A DNA stretch of 64,000 nucleotides from Domibacillus aminovorans (GTDB taxonomy: Bacteria; Bacillota; Bacilli; Bacillales; Domibacillaceae), in assembly GCF_001643235.1 (NCBI RefSeq), contig NZ_LQWY01000016.1, forward strand, positions 1 to 64,000, written 5' to 3'. The notes under the pieces were generated by a model. The model made no database searches and was not told the origin of the DNA. It was given only the letters and a program-made list of their open reading frames with translations. Of this stretch, positions 20,824 through 29,031 are shown one piece after another (within the stretch, counting starts at the first letter, position 1; each line of letters starts with the position of its first letter). The translations under genes were made by a program, and so were the position numbers.

Positions 20824-20863
20824 GAATGATAATGAAATCATACTCGTAAAAGGGGCGGTTTAA

Positions 20864-21448
20864 ATGACGAAAACTACATACAACGTTGAGCCATTACGGA
20901 AGGCCGAGGACATTGTGGAAATGAAGACGGCGCTGCTCGAAGTAGGAAATCGAAGTAAAGGCCATACAGGTGATCGTGATCGGTTTCTGTTTACTATCGG
21001 AATTAACACAGGGCTGCGCATCAGCGACATTGTAACGCTAAAGGTTGGTGACCTCCGAGGCAAGTCATACGCCACTATTATTGAGCAAAAGACCAGCAAG
21101 GCCCGCCGTCTCCCTCTAACGGCCATCAGCGCTGTTATTAACGAATACTGTGACGGCATGAACGATGATGACTGGTTGTTCCCTTCTAACCGTACAGGCG
21201 GCACGCATATCAGCACCACGCAGGCATACCGTATACTGACACGGGCAGGGAAATGGCTAGGCCTAGGCCGCGAGGACATCGGCACACATACGATGCGCAA
21301 GACGTTCGGCTACCACTATTACAAGCGCACTAAGGACGCAGCCACACTGACGGAGATATTCGGACACGCAGCGCCAAGCATAACGAAACGATACATCGGT
21401 ATCAATGACGATGAGATTGCGGATTCATTAAAAGACTTCCGTTTATAA
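20864..21448 (+). CDS. short tyrosine recombinase / phage integrase family
   Basis: 194 residues, essentially the catalytic domain only. Catalytic residues visible: Arg in NTGLRISD (about 46), HTMRKTFGYH (box II His and Arg, about 145), GHAAPS (about 166) and Tyr in RYIGIND (about 178). It lacks the N-terminal core-binding domain of full integrases, as in the short phage-type recombinases of Bacillus. It is clearly related to the protein at 56183-56722. AGGGGCGG is upstream of the ATG. Confidence 0.88.
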   Translation: MTKTTYNVEPLRKAEDIVEMKTALLEVGNRSKGHTGDRDRFLFTIGINTGLRISDIVTLKVGDLRGKSYATIIEQKTSKARRLPLTAISAVINEYCDGMNDDDWLFPSNRTGGTHISTTQAYRILTRAGKWLGLGREDIGTHTMRKTFGYHYYKRTKDAATLTEIFGHAAPSITKRYIGINDDEIADSLKDFRL

Positions 21449-21732
21449 TAAATATGAAGAAGCCGAACGGTTCATGCCGCTGGCTTTTTTGTGTAATTCG
21501 CTGACTCCCCAAGCTCGGCCAGCGATATGCCCTACAACTCCGTCACAAACTTAATAAATTTCAAAATTGAAGCGGGTAGTGTGGTTAGTTTCGGTGTACT
21601 TACCGCGGTAGCTGCCGGTCTCGGAGAATCGACCGCGGATGCATTACCGCATTATACAGCCGTTCAGTGGCGTTACAGCGACTATTATTACAATTGTTTA
21701 ATACACGATAAAATTAAATTATTCCGTCGGGA

Positions 21733-22335
21733 CTACTCTATGCGAGTTTCTGCTGCGTCGATGCAATTAGCCGGTGTTGCCTTATTAGCCTTCGCAATTA
21801 AGTTTATTAAATAGCCGCGATCAATGAGCTTAACGCTGGTTCTCTCCGCAAGGTTGCAGGCGTTTTTTGTGAACGTATTATTCGTTACGACCCAAGCTTC
21901 GTTTGTGCTATAGTAACCTCTGGCGCCGCTGACTTCTTGTATAGCTGAAACTCCAACCGTACTTTTGTATCGTTTAGCCTGGACAGCGATGGCCCTGACA
22001 TCTTTCCGTATTATTAAATCAGTGCCGTAATCGCCACTTGCGGGGGTGTATTGAACCTTGTAGCCCATTTTCTCAAACAATACCCCTAAGTAATTCTCGA
22101 AATCGGTTCCTTTCATGACATCAATTTCTTTAATACCTAATTCAAGTATTTTTTCCCTTGCTAATTCTTTTGCGTACCAACGGAAACCAAAATACAATGC
22201 AGCAATGGCAAGGATAAACATTATAGGCTTGATAAAAACTTCTACATATTCCAGAAGCGCTAGCGCCATCACTATACCGATAATAGATATTGCAGTCTTA
22301 TCGTTAAATCCGAATACCCGCCTTCTCCTAGCCAA
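21733..22335 (-). CDS. membrane-anchored Mrr-like restriction endonuclease
   Basis: 200 residues. Two hydrophobic segments at about 15-30 and 36-54 are followed by a cytoplasmic Mrr_cat (PD-(D/E)xK) domain: Glu in TDFENYLG near 80, GDYGTDLII with the catalytic Asp near 106, and QAKRY (QxK) at 119-122. Proteins of this type cleave DNA, some only modified DNA; target unknown. There is no methyltransferase nearby. It is in the tRNA-Arg element, so a defence role is plausible but unproven. Confidence 0.8.
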   Translation of the reverse strand: MARRRRVFGFNDKTAISIIGIVMALALLEYVEVFIKPIMFILAIAALYFGFRWYAKELAREKILELGIKEIDVMKGTDFENYLGVLFEKMGYKVQYTPASGDYGTDLIIRKDVRAIAVQAKRYKSTVGVSAIQEVSGARGYYSTNEAWVVTNNTFTKNACNLAERTSVKLIDRGYLINLIAKANKATPANCIDAAETRIE

Positions 22336-22471
22336 ATTGTCAGCTCCTTTGAAATTCGTTTAACCTGTATTCTTCACGCTTTTATACGGGTTTATTCTGA
22401 AAATCAAAGCAGGTAGTCCTGCTGTAGATGTCAAATATATACGATGTGTAGCAGAATGGGGGAGTTAGATA

Positions 22472-22828
22472 ATGTTTGACATGTTGAATCTGGCAATAAA
22501 TACCATGAGGAGGAGGCTGATAGACGAAGAAAGAATTTACTTTTACGAAACAGACGACGGAAAATACGAAGTACGTGACATAAGAGTGGTTCTTGGTGAA
22601 GTGCTTTCCGAACCAAGTCTAGTCAATCGTTACATGCGGTTTACAGTCGATGGTGGCCTTGTTTTTAAGTATCATCATAACGTGAAAAAATCTAATAATC
22701 TCCCTACCCAAATGACAGCACAAGAAGCTAGAAAAGTGATTGTAATGTACGCTCTGGCGGAAGTCGAATACATAGAGGAGACGAATAATATCACTTCTCA
22801 TTTAGTCAGAACCAGGCCGCGAATCTAA
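22472..22828 (+). CDS. hypothetical protein of the tRNA-Arg element
   Basis: 118 residues, soluble, mixed alpha/beta, not recognised. A good GGGGGAG site 9 bases before the ATG and a hairpin just after the stop support a real gene. It is divergent from the Mrr-like nuclease. Confidence 0.6.
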   Translation: MFDMLNLAINTMRRRLIDEERIYFYETDDGKYEVRDIRVVLGEVLSEPSLVNRYMRFTVDGGLVFKYHHNVKKSNNLPTQMTAQEARKVIVMYALAEVEYIEETNNITSHLVRTRPRI

Positions 22829-22839
22829 AATAAAGACAA

Positions 22840-22872
22840 AAACGCCCCGCTCGAGTAGAGTAGGGGCTTTCG
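22840..22872 (+). terminator. probable terminator of the hypothetical gene
   Basis: GCCCC / GGGGC stem with a 14-base loop, followed by TTTCG; weak tail. It lies between converging genes. Confidence 0.5.
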
Positions 22873-22887
22873 TTATGTATATAGTGT

Positions 22888-23030
22888 TTACTCGTTTTCC
22901 TTCTCATCTTCCACCAGTATCAACAAGTCGCCGATTCTGATACCCAACACCTTGCATATCTTGCCGATCGCGTCCCGATGGTACTGGACTGTTGTGTCAT
23001 TATACAAGCGGCGGACAGTTTCAAATTGTA
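22888..23030 (-). pseudogene. 3' remnant of an XRE-family (Cro/CI) regulator
   Basis: The last 47 codons (FETVRRLYND... to EDEKENE) match the recognition helix and C-terminal half of small XRE-type HTH regulators (LETLxKICKVLGxxxGDLL pattern; here AIGKICKVLGIRIGDLL). The N-terminal half is missing: upstream of about 23028 the sequence belongs to the integrase. Deletion has joined the two genes; the stop of the integrase is read from the XRE sequence. Confidence 0.75.
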
Positions 23031-23889
23031 ATAAGATCAGTCGCGAATATTTGCACGTACCGGCGCAACATATCAAGCGTTGAATGACCGGTTAAGCGCT
23101 GCAATAAGAAAAGATTCGTGCTGGCTTCGACTTTCAAGCGGCAAAATGTGCGACGGAAAGCGTGCGGGCTGACGCTGACATAGTTGCCAACGCCGCTGAT
23201 CTTTCCGTAATACTTCAATTGATACTGAATCGAGCGCTCTGCAAATGGCGCATTATCCATACTAACGAACAAAATATCGGTATCGAGAGTCCCTCTTTCT
23301 TCTATATATAAGGCAAGCACACGGCGGAGCTGTTTTGTCATTGGAATACGGCGGGCATAACGATTCTTTGTGCGCGAACAGTAATCGCACCTATTCCGTC
23401 AAAGCTAATGTCAGGCAGTCGCAACGACGTTAATTCTTTCAGCCGGATACCTGTATGTGCCAGCGTTGTCATAATCGCAAGGTCACGCAGACCGGAAAAG
23501 GTATCCGTCTTAGGAGCGTCAAGTAAACGTTGTAATTGCTGACGGCTGAACGTGGCACCGACCTCATGACGTACCTTTAAGTTCGAGATATTCTGAACGG
23601 GATTAGTCACGGTGATGCCTTTACTTACGCAGTAGGCGAAAAACGTGCGCAATGCCCGCAGCCGAGAATTGATCGTCCGGGGCGCCCGGTGAATCCGCTG
23701 ATAATATTAGATTAGCTGTTCGATGTGCTCCGCGGTCATGAGGCGTATGTTTTCAACTGGTGCGCCTAGTCCCGTGAAGGCTCGTCCGTTCTGTTTTAGT
23801 TCCTTCTCGTAATAACGGAGTGTATCGGGCGATAGCCCTTTAAGGCGGGAATGTTTATAAAACGACTCGGCAACGTCCCAATATTTCAA
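23021..23889 (-). pseudogene. tyrosine integrase, broken by a stop codon and a frameshift
   Basis: Conceptual translation gives an integrase of about 290 residues: N-terminal SAM-like domain (KYWDVAESFYKHSRLKGLS), Arg in TGIRLKEL, SPHAFRRTF, TGHSTLDM and Tyr in RRYVQ. An in-frame TAA at 23707-23709 interrupts EHIEQLI / YYQRIHRAP. A frameshift near 23375-23382 separates AITVRAQ from KNRYARRIPMTKQL. All catalytic residues remain, so the gene decayed recently. It lies beside the intact tRNA, as expected for the integrase that made the insertion. Confidence 0.9.
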
Positions 23890-24009
23890 CGGCTGCTTGG
23901 TCGTGCGGTTGGGTTTATGGAGTGCTGCGGTGGTCTTTTCATTGCGGGTGGCCTCCTCGCGGTTTTAGCGGAGGCGTAACGGGGGTAGTGGAATACCGTA
24001 ATAAAATGC

Positions 24010-24041
24010 AAAAAGTCCCTACGTTTAAATAACGTAGAGAC
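24010..24041 (-). terminator. terminator after tRNA-Arg, supplied by the element
   Basis: Minus-strand stem GTCTCTACGTT / AACGTAGGGAC with an ATTT-type loop and TTTTT tail. It replaces the displaced native terminator at 19810-19842. Confidence 0.75.
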
Positions 24042-24061
24042 CGACTATCCTTATCGTATGA

Positions 24062-24133
24062 CGCCCTCGGCAGGAATCGAACCTGCATTTCAAGCTTCGG
24101 AGGCTTGCGTGCTATCCGTTGCACCACGAGGGC
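24062..24133 (-). tRNA. tRNA-Arg (anticodon CCG)
   Basis: 72-nt cloverleaf on the minus strand: acceptor GCCCTCG / CGAGGGC, D stem GTGC/GCAC, anticodon stem CAAGC/GCTTG with loop CTCCGAA (anticodon CCG, reads CGG), T stem GCAGG/CCTGC with TTCGATT loop, discriminator G. CCA is not encoded. Its 3' part was rebuilt by the integrated element. Confidence 0.95.
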
Positions 24134-24280
24134 ATTAACAGTACATTTCAAAATTATAGAGGATGGCGGCATTAAATGCAATGATTAATTGAAAAAACAT
24201 TCACAAATAGAAAAAAAACCTTGTTTAGCAGGAATTTCACAAGGAAAAGAAGAAAACGTACAAAATAGAAAAGCATTATG

Positions 24281-24297
24281 TTTGACCTTCATTGACC
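24281..24297. promoter_or_regulatory. CtsR operator of clpP
   Basis: TTTGACCTTCATTGACC; on the other strand GGTCAAT-GAA-GGTCAAA, matching the CtsR heptad repeat (A/G)GTCAAA-NAN-(A/G)GTCAAA with one mismatch. It overlaps the -35 of the clpP promoter, as in B. subtilis heat-shock genes of class III. Confidence 0.92.
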
Positions 24298-24320
24298 TTA
24301 AATTGTATGATGGTTGTATA
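24292..24320 (+). promoter_or_regulatory. sigma-A promoter of clpP
   Basis: TTGACC, 17-base spacer, TGTATA; the -35 lies inside the CtsR box. The 24134-24280 gap otherwise holds nothing recognisable. Confidence 0.8.
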
Positions 24321-24348
24321 GAACAGCAATTAAAAGGAGGAACCATTT

Positions 24349-24951
24349 ATGAATTTAATTCCTACAGTTATTGAACAAACGAACCGTGGTGAGCGTGCGT
24401 ACGACATTTATTCCCGTCTGTTAAAAGACCGTATCATTATGCTGGGCAGCGGAATTGATGATAACGTGGCAAACTCGATTGTCGCGCAGCTTCTTTTCCT
24501 TGAAGCCGAAAACCCTGAAAAGGACATTTCAATTTACATAAACAGCCCAGGCGGCAGCATTACAGCTGGTATGGCGATTTATGACACGATGCAATTTATT
24601 AAACCGGACGTACAGACGATCTGTATTGGTATGGCTGCATCAATGGGGGCATTCCTGCTTGCAGCGGGTACGAAAGGAAAACGTTATGCACTTCCGAACA
24701 GTGAAGTCATGATCCATCAGCCGCTCGGCGGTGCACAAGGTCAGGCGACGGAAATCGAAATCGCGGCAAAACGCATTTTGTTCCTTCGTGAAAAATTGAA
24801 TGGTATTTTGTCAGAGCGTACAGGCCAACCGCTTGAAGTCATTTCGCGCGATACAGACCGCGATAACTTTATGACGGCAGAGCGTGCGAAAGAATACGGT
24901 CTCGTCGATCATATCGTGACACGCAGCGAAGCAGCATCTAAAAAAGATTAA
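24349..24951 (+). CDS. clpP: ATP-dependent Clp protease proteolytic subunit
   Basis: Serine peptidase core (200 residues) that assembles with ClpX, ClpC or ClpE to degrade proteins, including tmRNA-tagged peptides and the repressor CtsR's clients. Catalytic Ser in GMAASMGAF near 98, His in [12 protein letters not shown] near 123 and Asp in [10 protein letters not shown] near 172. AAAGGAGG precedes the ATG. Monocistronic, CtsR-controlled. Confidence 0.98.
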   Translation: MNLIPTVIEQTNRGERAYDIYSRLLKDRIIMLGSGIDDNVANSIVAQLLFLEAENPEKDISIYINSPGGSITAGMAIYDTMQFIKPDVQTICIGMAASMGAFLLAAGTKGKRYALPNSEVMIHQPLGGAQGQATEIEIAAKRILFLREKLNGILSERTGQPLEVISRDTDRDNFMTAERAKEYGLVDHIVTRSEAASKKD

Positions 24952-24958
24952 GGAAGGA

Positions 24959-24988
24959 AGGCCTGCATCCCAGCAGGTCTTTTTTTTC
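24959..24988 (+). terminator. intrinsic terminator of clpP
   Basis: AGGCCTGC / GCAGGTCT stem with one G-T pair, 6-base loop and an eight-T run. Confidence 0.92.
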
Positions 24989-25030
24989 TTCGCGGCTAGC
25001 TGTATAATAGCCATGAAGGGGGAGATACAG

Positions 25031-26350
25031 ATGAAGACTGGATTGTGGCAGCAGCAGTCACTCAAGCTTGCCATGACACAGGAATTGACACAGGCGATTG
25101 CGCTGCTTCAATATTCAACGCAAGAACTGACTGAATTTTTGGAATCAAAAGTAGTGGAAAACCCATTTATTCAGCTTGAAGCGCCTGATTTGAAAGCGCT
25201 TAATAAAAAAGGCCAGCAGCGAAGTTCAAGAAGTCAAACAGAAGATAAAAATTGGATTGAACATATACCGGATTCATCTTATACGATAACCGATCATTTG
25301 AATACTCAATTTCAACTGATCAATTTAACAAAATCTCAAAAACGAATTCTTGATTTTTTACTTTATAATATAGATGAAAACGGATACATGAAAATTGACG
25401 GTGCGGATGCTGCTAAGCTTCTTGCTGTGGAAAAAAAAGAAATCACTCATATAATGAACATGATTAAGCGGATGGAACCGGCGGGTATTGGTGCGCGGGA
25501 TTTACGGGAGTGTTTATTAATGCAAATTGAAAGCCGTCTTGATGCACCCTTTCTTGCTGAAGTCATTATTCGTGATCATTTTATTGAATTTGCTAATAAA
25601 ACGTGGAAACCGCTTTCTAAAAAACTCAATGTCGAGATGAAAGAAATCCAGCAGGCAGCCGATTTTATCAAAACACTGAATCCAAAGCCAGGTGCCCGTT
25701 TTTACTACGATTCATCATCGTATGTTCGCCCAGATATGGCTGTTCTAGTGGCAGATGAAACGATTGAAGTGTATCTTCTAGATGATGATTTGCCGAAAGT
25801 GGTTTTTCAGCGGGACTATTTTGATAAAATGGCTGTCCACTCTGACATAGATGTGAAAAAGTTTATAAGAGAAAAAGAAAAGGACTACCAGTGGCTGTTA
25901 AAAAGCCTGAAGCAGCGCCAGCAGACAATTCAGCGTGTCGGACTGAAGATTGTTGAAAAACAGCGGGCTTTTTTCTTTGAAGGATCCGGTTCATTACAGC
26001 CGCTGACAATGAAAGAAGTGGCAGATGAGCTACAGATTCATGAGTCGACGGTCAGCCGGACGGTGCGAGAAAAATATATGCAGACGCCCTTTGGGACGTA
26101 CGAATTGAAATTTTTCTTTCCATCCGGTTTGGCGGCTGCACAATCAGATGGAGAAATAACATCATCCAATCAAGTAAAGACGCGTATTGAAACGCTTGTA
26201 TCAACTGAAGATAAAAGAAAACCAATGTCTGATCAAGCAATCTGTACTATACTAGAAGAAGATGGAATGACGGTTTCAAGACGGACGGTAGCCAAATACC
26301 GAGAACAGCTTCAAATCCCGTCGTCGACGAAGCGGAAACGATATGATTGA
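25031..26350 (+). CDS. sigL: RNA polymerase sigma-54 factor (SigL)
   Basis: Sigma-54 of 439 residues. Region I is the Gln/Leu-rich N-terminus (WQQQSLKLAMTQELTQAIALLQ). The core-binding region spans about 75-280. The C-terminal part has the HTH (LTMKEVADELQIHESTVSRT near 325) and the RpoN box, here SRRTVAKYREQLQI near 420. In B. subtilis SigL drives levanase, arginine/ornithine and branched-chain amino-acid genes with enhancer-binding proteins. ATG 25031 follows GGGGAG; an in-frame ATG at 25013 lies before it. Confidence 0.96.
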   Translation: MKTGLWQQQSLKLAMTQELTQAIALLQYSTQELTEFLESKVVENPFIQLEAPDLKALNKKGQQRSSRSQTEDKNWIEHIPDSSYTITDHLNTQFQLINLTKSQKRILDFLLYNIDENGYMKIDGADAAKLLAVEKKEITHIMNMIKRMEPAGIGARDLRECLLMQIESRLDAPFLAEVIIRDHFIEFANKTWKPLSKKLNVEMKEIQQAADFIKTLNPKPGARFYYDSSSYVRPDMAVLVADETIEVYLLDDDLPKVVFQRDYFDKMAVHSDIDVKKFIREKEKDYQWLLKSLKQRQQTIQRVGLKIVEKQRAFFFEGSGSLQPLTMKEVADELQIHESTVSRTVREKYMQTPFGTYELKFFFPSGLAAAQSDGEITSSNQVKTRIETLVSTEDKRKPMSDQAICTILEEDGMTVSRRTVAKYREQLQIPSSTKRKRYD

Positions 26351-26361
26351 GGTGAAAGTTC

Positions 26362-26619
26362 GTGGATGTTTATTTTTATACGCGACCAGATTGTCATTTA
26401 TGCGAAGAGGCAAAAGTGGTTATGCACATGGTGAAAGACGAAATTGACATCACATTGTATGAGCGGAACATTGATGAGTGTGATAAGTGGACAGAGCAGT
26501 ATGGGTTAATGATTCCAGTCGTGGAATGCGACGGAGAAATGATCCAATATGGACGTGTTGACTATTTCACAATCTTCACAAAATTGAAACAAAACCTTAA
26601 TAAACAATTAAAAAAATAA
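26362..26619 (+). CDS. glutaredoxin-like protein (DUF836 family)
   Basis: 85-residue thioredoxin-fold protein with an N-terminal CHLC redox motif (YTRPDCHLCEEAK, residues 6-18) and the cis-Pro segment MIPVVECDG near 50. Cytoplasmic thiol-disulfide role likely, partner unknown. GTG start after GAGGTG, 11 bases past the sigL stop, so probably co-transcribed with it. Confidence 0.85.
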   Translation: MDVYFYTRPDCHLCEEAKVVMHMVKDEIDITLYERNIDECDKWTEQYGLMIPVVECDGEMIQYGRVDYFTIFTKLKQNLNKQLKK

Positions 26620-26633
26620 AATGGTATCTTTCG

Positions 26634-26662
26634 TTGATTTTTGAATAGTACCCTGCTACAAT
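26634..26662 (+). promoter_or_regulatory. sigma-A promoter of the cggR glycolytic operon
   Basis: TTGATT, 17-base spacer, TACAAT. The -10 falls inside the left arm of the hairpin at 26651-26678, so promoter and upstream terminator share bases. Confidence 0.7.
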
Positions 26663-26688
26663 AATTTTGTAGGCAGGGAAATTTTTTT
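26651..26688 (+). terminator. terminator of the sigL-glutaredoxin unit
   Basis: CCCTGCTACAA / TTGTA(G)GCAGGG stem with one bulged base and a TAATT loop, followed by a seven-T run. It overlaps the cggR promoter. Confidence 0.75.
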
Positions 26689-26696
26689 CGGGTAAG

Positions 26697-26735
26697 TGGG
26701 ACACATTAAGTTTTTAATGGGACGAAACAAAACCC
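26697..26735 (+). promoter_or_regulatory. candidate CggR operator
   Basis: Two direct TGGGAC words (GGGAC at 26698-26702 and 26719-26723) spaced 21 bases, downstream of the promoter and before cggR. The B. subtilis CggR operator is a direct repeat of CGGGAC-type half sites with similar spacing at the same place. Binding would block transcription of cggR-gapA-pgk-tpiA-gpmI-eno in the absence of fructose-1,6-bisphosphate. Confidence 0.65.
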
Positions 26736-26759
26736 GAAAACCGAAGAGGAGCGTCGAAT

Positions 26760-27788
26760 ATGAAACCCATCTTAAGTATTCAACAGCAGCTCGTACCGGA
26801 CCTGCTTGACATAATGCAAAAACGCTACCGACTTTTGCAAGCTGTCAGGATTGCGGGAACGGCGGGACGAAGAACATTGGCCCAGTCGCTTGGCATGACT
26901 GAGCGTGTTGTAAGGAGCGAAGCGGAGTTTTTAAAAGAACGTGGACTACTTGACTTTAGTGCAGCAGGCATGAAGATGACGGAAACAGGTATGGATATTG
27001 TGCGAGAGTTGGAAGAAATGATGCTTGAATTAAAGGGAATTGATTCAATGGCAAATGAACTAAGGAACCGCTACAACCTGTCGAACGTCGTCATACTTCC
27101 AGGCGACTGCGATGAATCAACCTTTGTGAAGAAAGCAATTGGTGATGCATGCGCAAGCCGCATAAAGAGTCATCTTAGTGGAAAAACTATCATTGCTGTA
27201 ACAGGTGGCTCGACGATGGCGGAAGTAGCACGGACAATGAAACCGGATTTCGCAGAAGGGAAGCAAGTATTATTTGTGCCGGCACGAGGCGGTATTGGCG
27301 ACGATGTCCGCAATGAAGCAAATACGGTTGCTGCTTTAATGGCACAAAATACGAACGGTTCGCACCGCGTCTTGTACGCACCAGAGCGAATTAGCCCAGA
27401 TGTGCGAGAGTCACTTCTTCAAGAGCCAGCAATTAAAGAAGCAGTTAGCATGATTCAATCAGCGGACATTGTACTTCACGGTGTCGGTGATGCTCTTGCT
27501 ATGGCTAAAAGGCGTAAAACACCAGATGCTGAATTAGCTATTTTAGAAGAGAAGGAAGCAGTTGCAGAAGCATTTGGCTACTATTTCAACAAAGATGGAG
27601 ATGTAATTCAGAAATTGTCGACAATCGGGTTGAAGCTAGATGATTTGCAACATGCAACAGTCGTCATTGCAGCAGCAGGCGGCACTTCAAAGGGGAGTGC
27701 GATTCGTTCTTATTTAAACGGATCACCCAAACTGGATATACTCGTCACAGACGAAGCAGCAGCACGAGTGCTGCTGGAACAATCATAA
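26760..27788 (+). CDS. cggR: central glycolytic genes regulator
   Basis: SorC/DeoR-type repressor of 342 residues. N-terminal winged HTH (TLAQSLGMTERVVRSEAEFLKERGLL, about 40-65, split here in positions) and a C-terminal sugar-binding domain (from about 90; VTGGSTMAEVA near 150, HGVGDALAMAKRR near 240) that binds fructose-1,6-bisphosphate as inducer. First gene of the glycolytic operon and its own repressor target. Confidence 0.95.
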   Translation: MKPILSIQQQLVPDLLDIMQKRYRLLQAVRIAGTAGRRTLAQSLGMTERVVRSEAEFLKERGLLDFSAAGMKMTETGMDIVRELEEMMLELKGIDSMANELRNRYNLSNVVILPGDCDESTFVKKAIGDACASRIKSHLSGKTIIAVTGGSTMAEVARTMKPDFAEGKQVLFVPARGGIGDDVRNEANTVAALMAQNTNGSHRVLYAPERISPDVRESLLQEPAIKEAVSMIQSADIVLHGVGDALAMAKRRKTPDAELAILEEKEAVAEAFGYYFNKDGDVIQKLSTIGLKLDDLQHATVVIAAAGGTSKGSAIRSYLNGSPKLDILVTDEAAARVLLEQS

Positions 27789-27863
27789 TTTAAACTAATA
27801 CTAACAACCGGCAATTAAAAGTTGCTAACGGTTTGATAAACAAATTTTAGGAGGAACTCACTC

Positions 27864-28871
27864 ATGACAGTAAAAATTGGTATTAATGGCTTTGGACGTA
27901 TTGGACGTGTTGTTTTTCGCGCAGCTCTTAAAAACCCGGAAGTAGAAGTAGTAGCAATCAATGACCTTACAGATGCAAACATGCTTGCACATCTTTTAAA
28001 ATACGATACAGTACATGGAACTCTTGATGCAGACGTAACAGTTGACGGCGACACAATCGTTGTAAACGGAGAACGTGTAAAAGTTACAGCTGAACGTGAA
28101 CCTGCGAAAATTCCTTGGGGTGCAGCTGGAGCTGACATCGTTGTAGAATCAACTGGCCGTTTTACAAAACGTGCAGACGCTGCGAAACATCTTGAAGGCG
28201 GCGCTAAAAAAGTCATTATCTCTGCTCCGGCATCAGATGAAGATATTACAATTGTTATGGGTGTGAATGAAGATAAATACGATGCAGCAAACCATGATGT
28301 TGTTTCAAATGCATCTTGTACAACAAACGGCCTTGCTCCATTTGCAAAAGTATTAAATGACAAGTTTGGTATCGTACGCGGAATGATGACAACTGTTCAC
28401 TCGTACACAAATGATCAACAAGTTCTAGACTTGCCACATGCTGACTACCGTCGTGCCCGCGGAGCAGCAGTAAATGTTATCCCAACGACAACGGGTGCAG
28501 CCAAAGCCGTTGCTCTTGTAATACCTGAATTGAAAGGTAAACTAAATGGTATGTCTATGCGTGTTCCAACACCAAACGTATCTGTTGTTGACCTTGTCGC
28601 TGAACTTAAAACAGACGTTACGGCTGAACAAATAAATGAAGCCCTTAAAGCGGCATCTGAAGGCGACTTGAAAGGTATTTTAGCATACAATGAACTTCCG
28701 CTTGTGTCTTCTGATTACAACGGCACTACTGCTTCTTCTACAATCGATGCTCTTTCTACTATGGTTATAGAAGGCAACATGGTGAAAGTTCTTTCTTGGT
28801 ACGATAATGAGAATGGCTACTCTAACCGCGTAGTAGACCTTGCTCAATACATCGCTTCAAAAGGTCTTTAA
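27864..28871 (+). CDS. gapA: glyceraldehyde-3-phosphate dehydrogenase (glycolytic)
   Basis: NAD-dependent glycolytic GAPDH, 335 residues. NAD-binding INGFGRIGR at residues 6-14, catalytic Cys in SNASCTTN near 152, catalytic His near 179 ([10 protein letters not shown]), and the conserved [15 protein letters not shown] near the end. Gene 2 of the cggR operon, with a strong TTAGGAGG site suggesting high expression. Confidence 0.98.
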   Translation: MTVKIGINGFGRIGRVVFRAALKNPEVEVVAINDLTDANMLAHLLKYDTVHGTLDADVTVDGDTIVVNGERVKVTAEREPAKIPWGAAGADIVVESTGRFTKRADAAKHLEGGAKKVIISAPASDEDITIVMGVNEDKYDAANHDVVSNASCTTNGLAPFAKVLNDKFGIVRGMMTTVHSYTNDQQVLDLPHADYRRARGAAVNVIPTTTGAAKAVALVIPELKGKLNGMSMRVPTPNVSVVDLVAELKTDVTAEQINEALKAASEGDLKGILAYNELPLVSSDYNGTTASSTIDALSTMVIEGNMVKVLSWYDNENGYSNRVVDLAQYIASKGL

Positions 28872-28904
28872 TGAAAAGAAACGCTGTTTTTTTTAGACTA
28901 ATAG

Positions 28905-28933
28905 TTGGAAAATAACAGTTCGCCGTCTATAAT
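28905..28933 (+). promoter_or_regulatory. internal sigma-A promoter between gapA and pgk
   Basis: TTGGAA, 17-base spacer, TATAAT. A transcript from here would start only a few bases before the strong hairpin at 28943-28978. Confidence 0.65.
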
Positions 28934-28942
28934 GAAGAAGGG

Positions 28943-28981
28943 AAACGGGGAGAGGGGTACAATCCCTGCTCCCCGTTTTTA
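28943..28981 (+). terminator. strong hairpin with T tail between gapA and pgk
   Basis: AAACGGGGAG / CTCCCCGTTT outer stem and AGGG/CCCT inner stem, followed by TTTTTATTT. It could partially terminate cggR-gapA transcripts, act as an attenuator or stabilise the processed gapA 3' end, giving gapA more mRNA than the downstream genes. Confidence 0.8.
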
Positions 28982-29031
28982 TTTAAACAAACCCTTGCTT
29001 ACGCTTTTAATTACAACTGGAGGTCTTTTTA

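Larger units (their letters stand above)
19852..24133. mobile_element. decayed 4.2 kb element integrated in tRNA-Arg(CCG)
   Basis: Bounded by the 63-bp direct repeat 19852-19914 / 24059-24121. From left to right it holds a protein-tail remnant, a small gene, a short tyrosine recombinase with an inverted-repeat operator, an Mrr-like membrane nuclease, an unknown small gene, an XRE repressor remnant and a broken integrase next to the intact tRNA. The integrase position beside the tRNA is the usual one for tRNA-targeting elements. The nonsense codon, frameshift and truncations indicate it no longer moves by its own integrase. Confidence 0.88.

Noticed and set aside
21527-21814. 95-codon plus-strand frame
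   Set aside because: Its 3' third is antisense to the Mrr-like gene, and it has no ribosome site. Kept out although the end looks hydrophobic.
23939-24181. 80-codon minus-strand frame over the intact tRNA-Arg
   Set aside because: It translates the tRNA and element end; no ribosome site.
24189-24374. 61-codon frame before clpP
   Set aside because: It covers the CtsR box, promoter and ribosome site of clpP and runs into the gene in the wrong frame.
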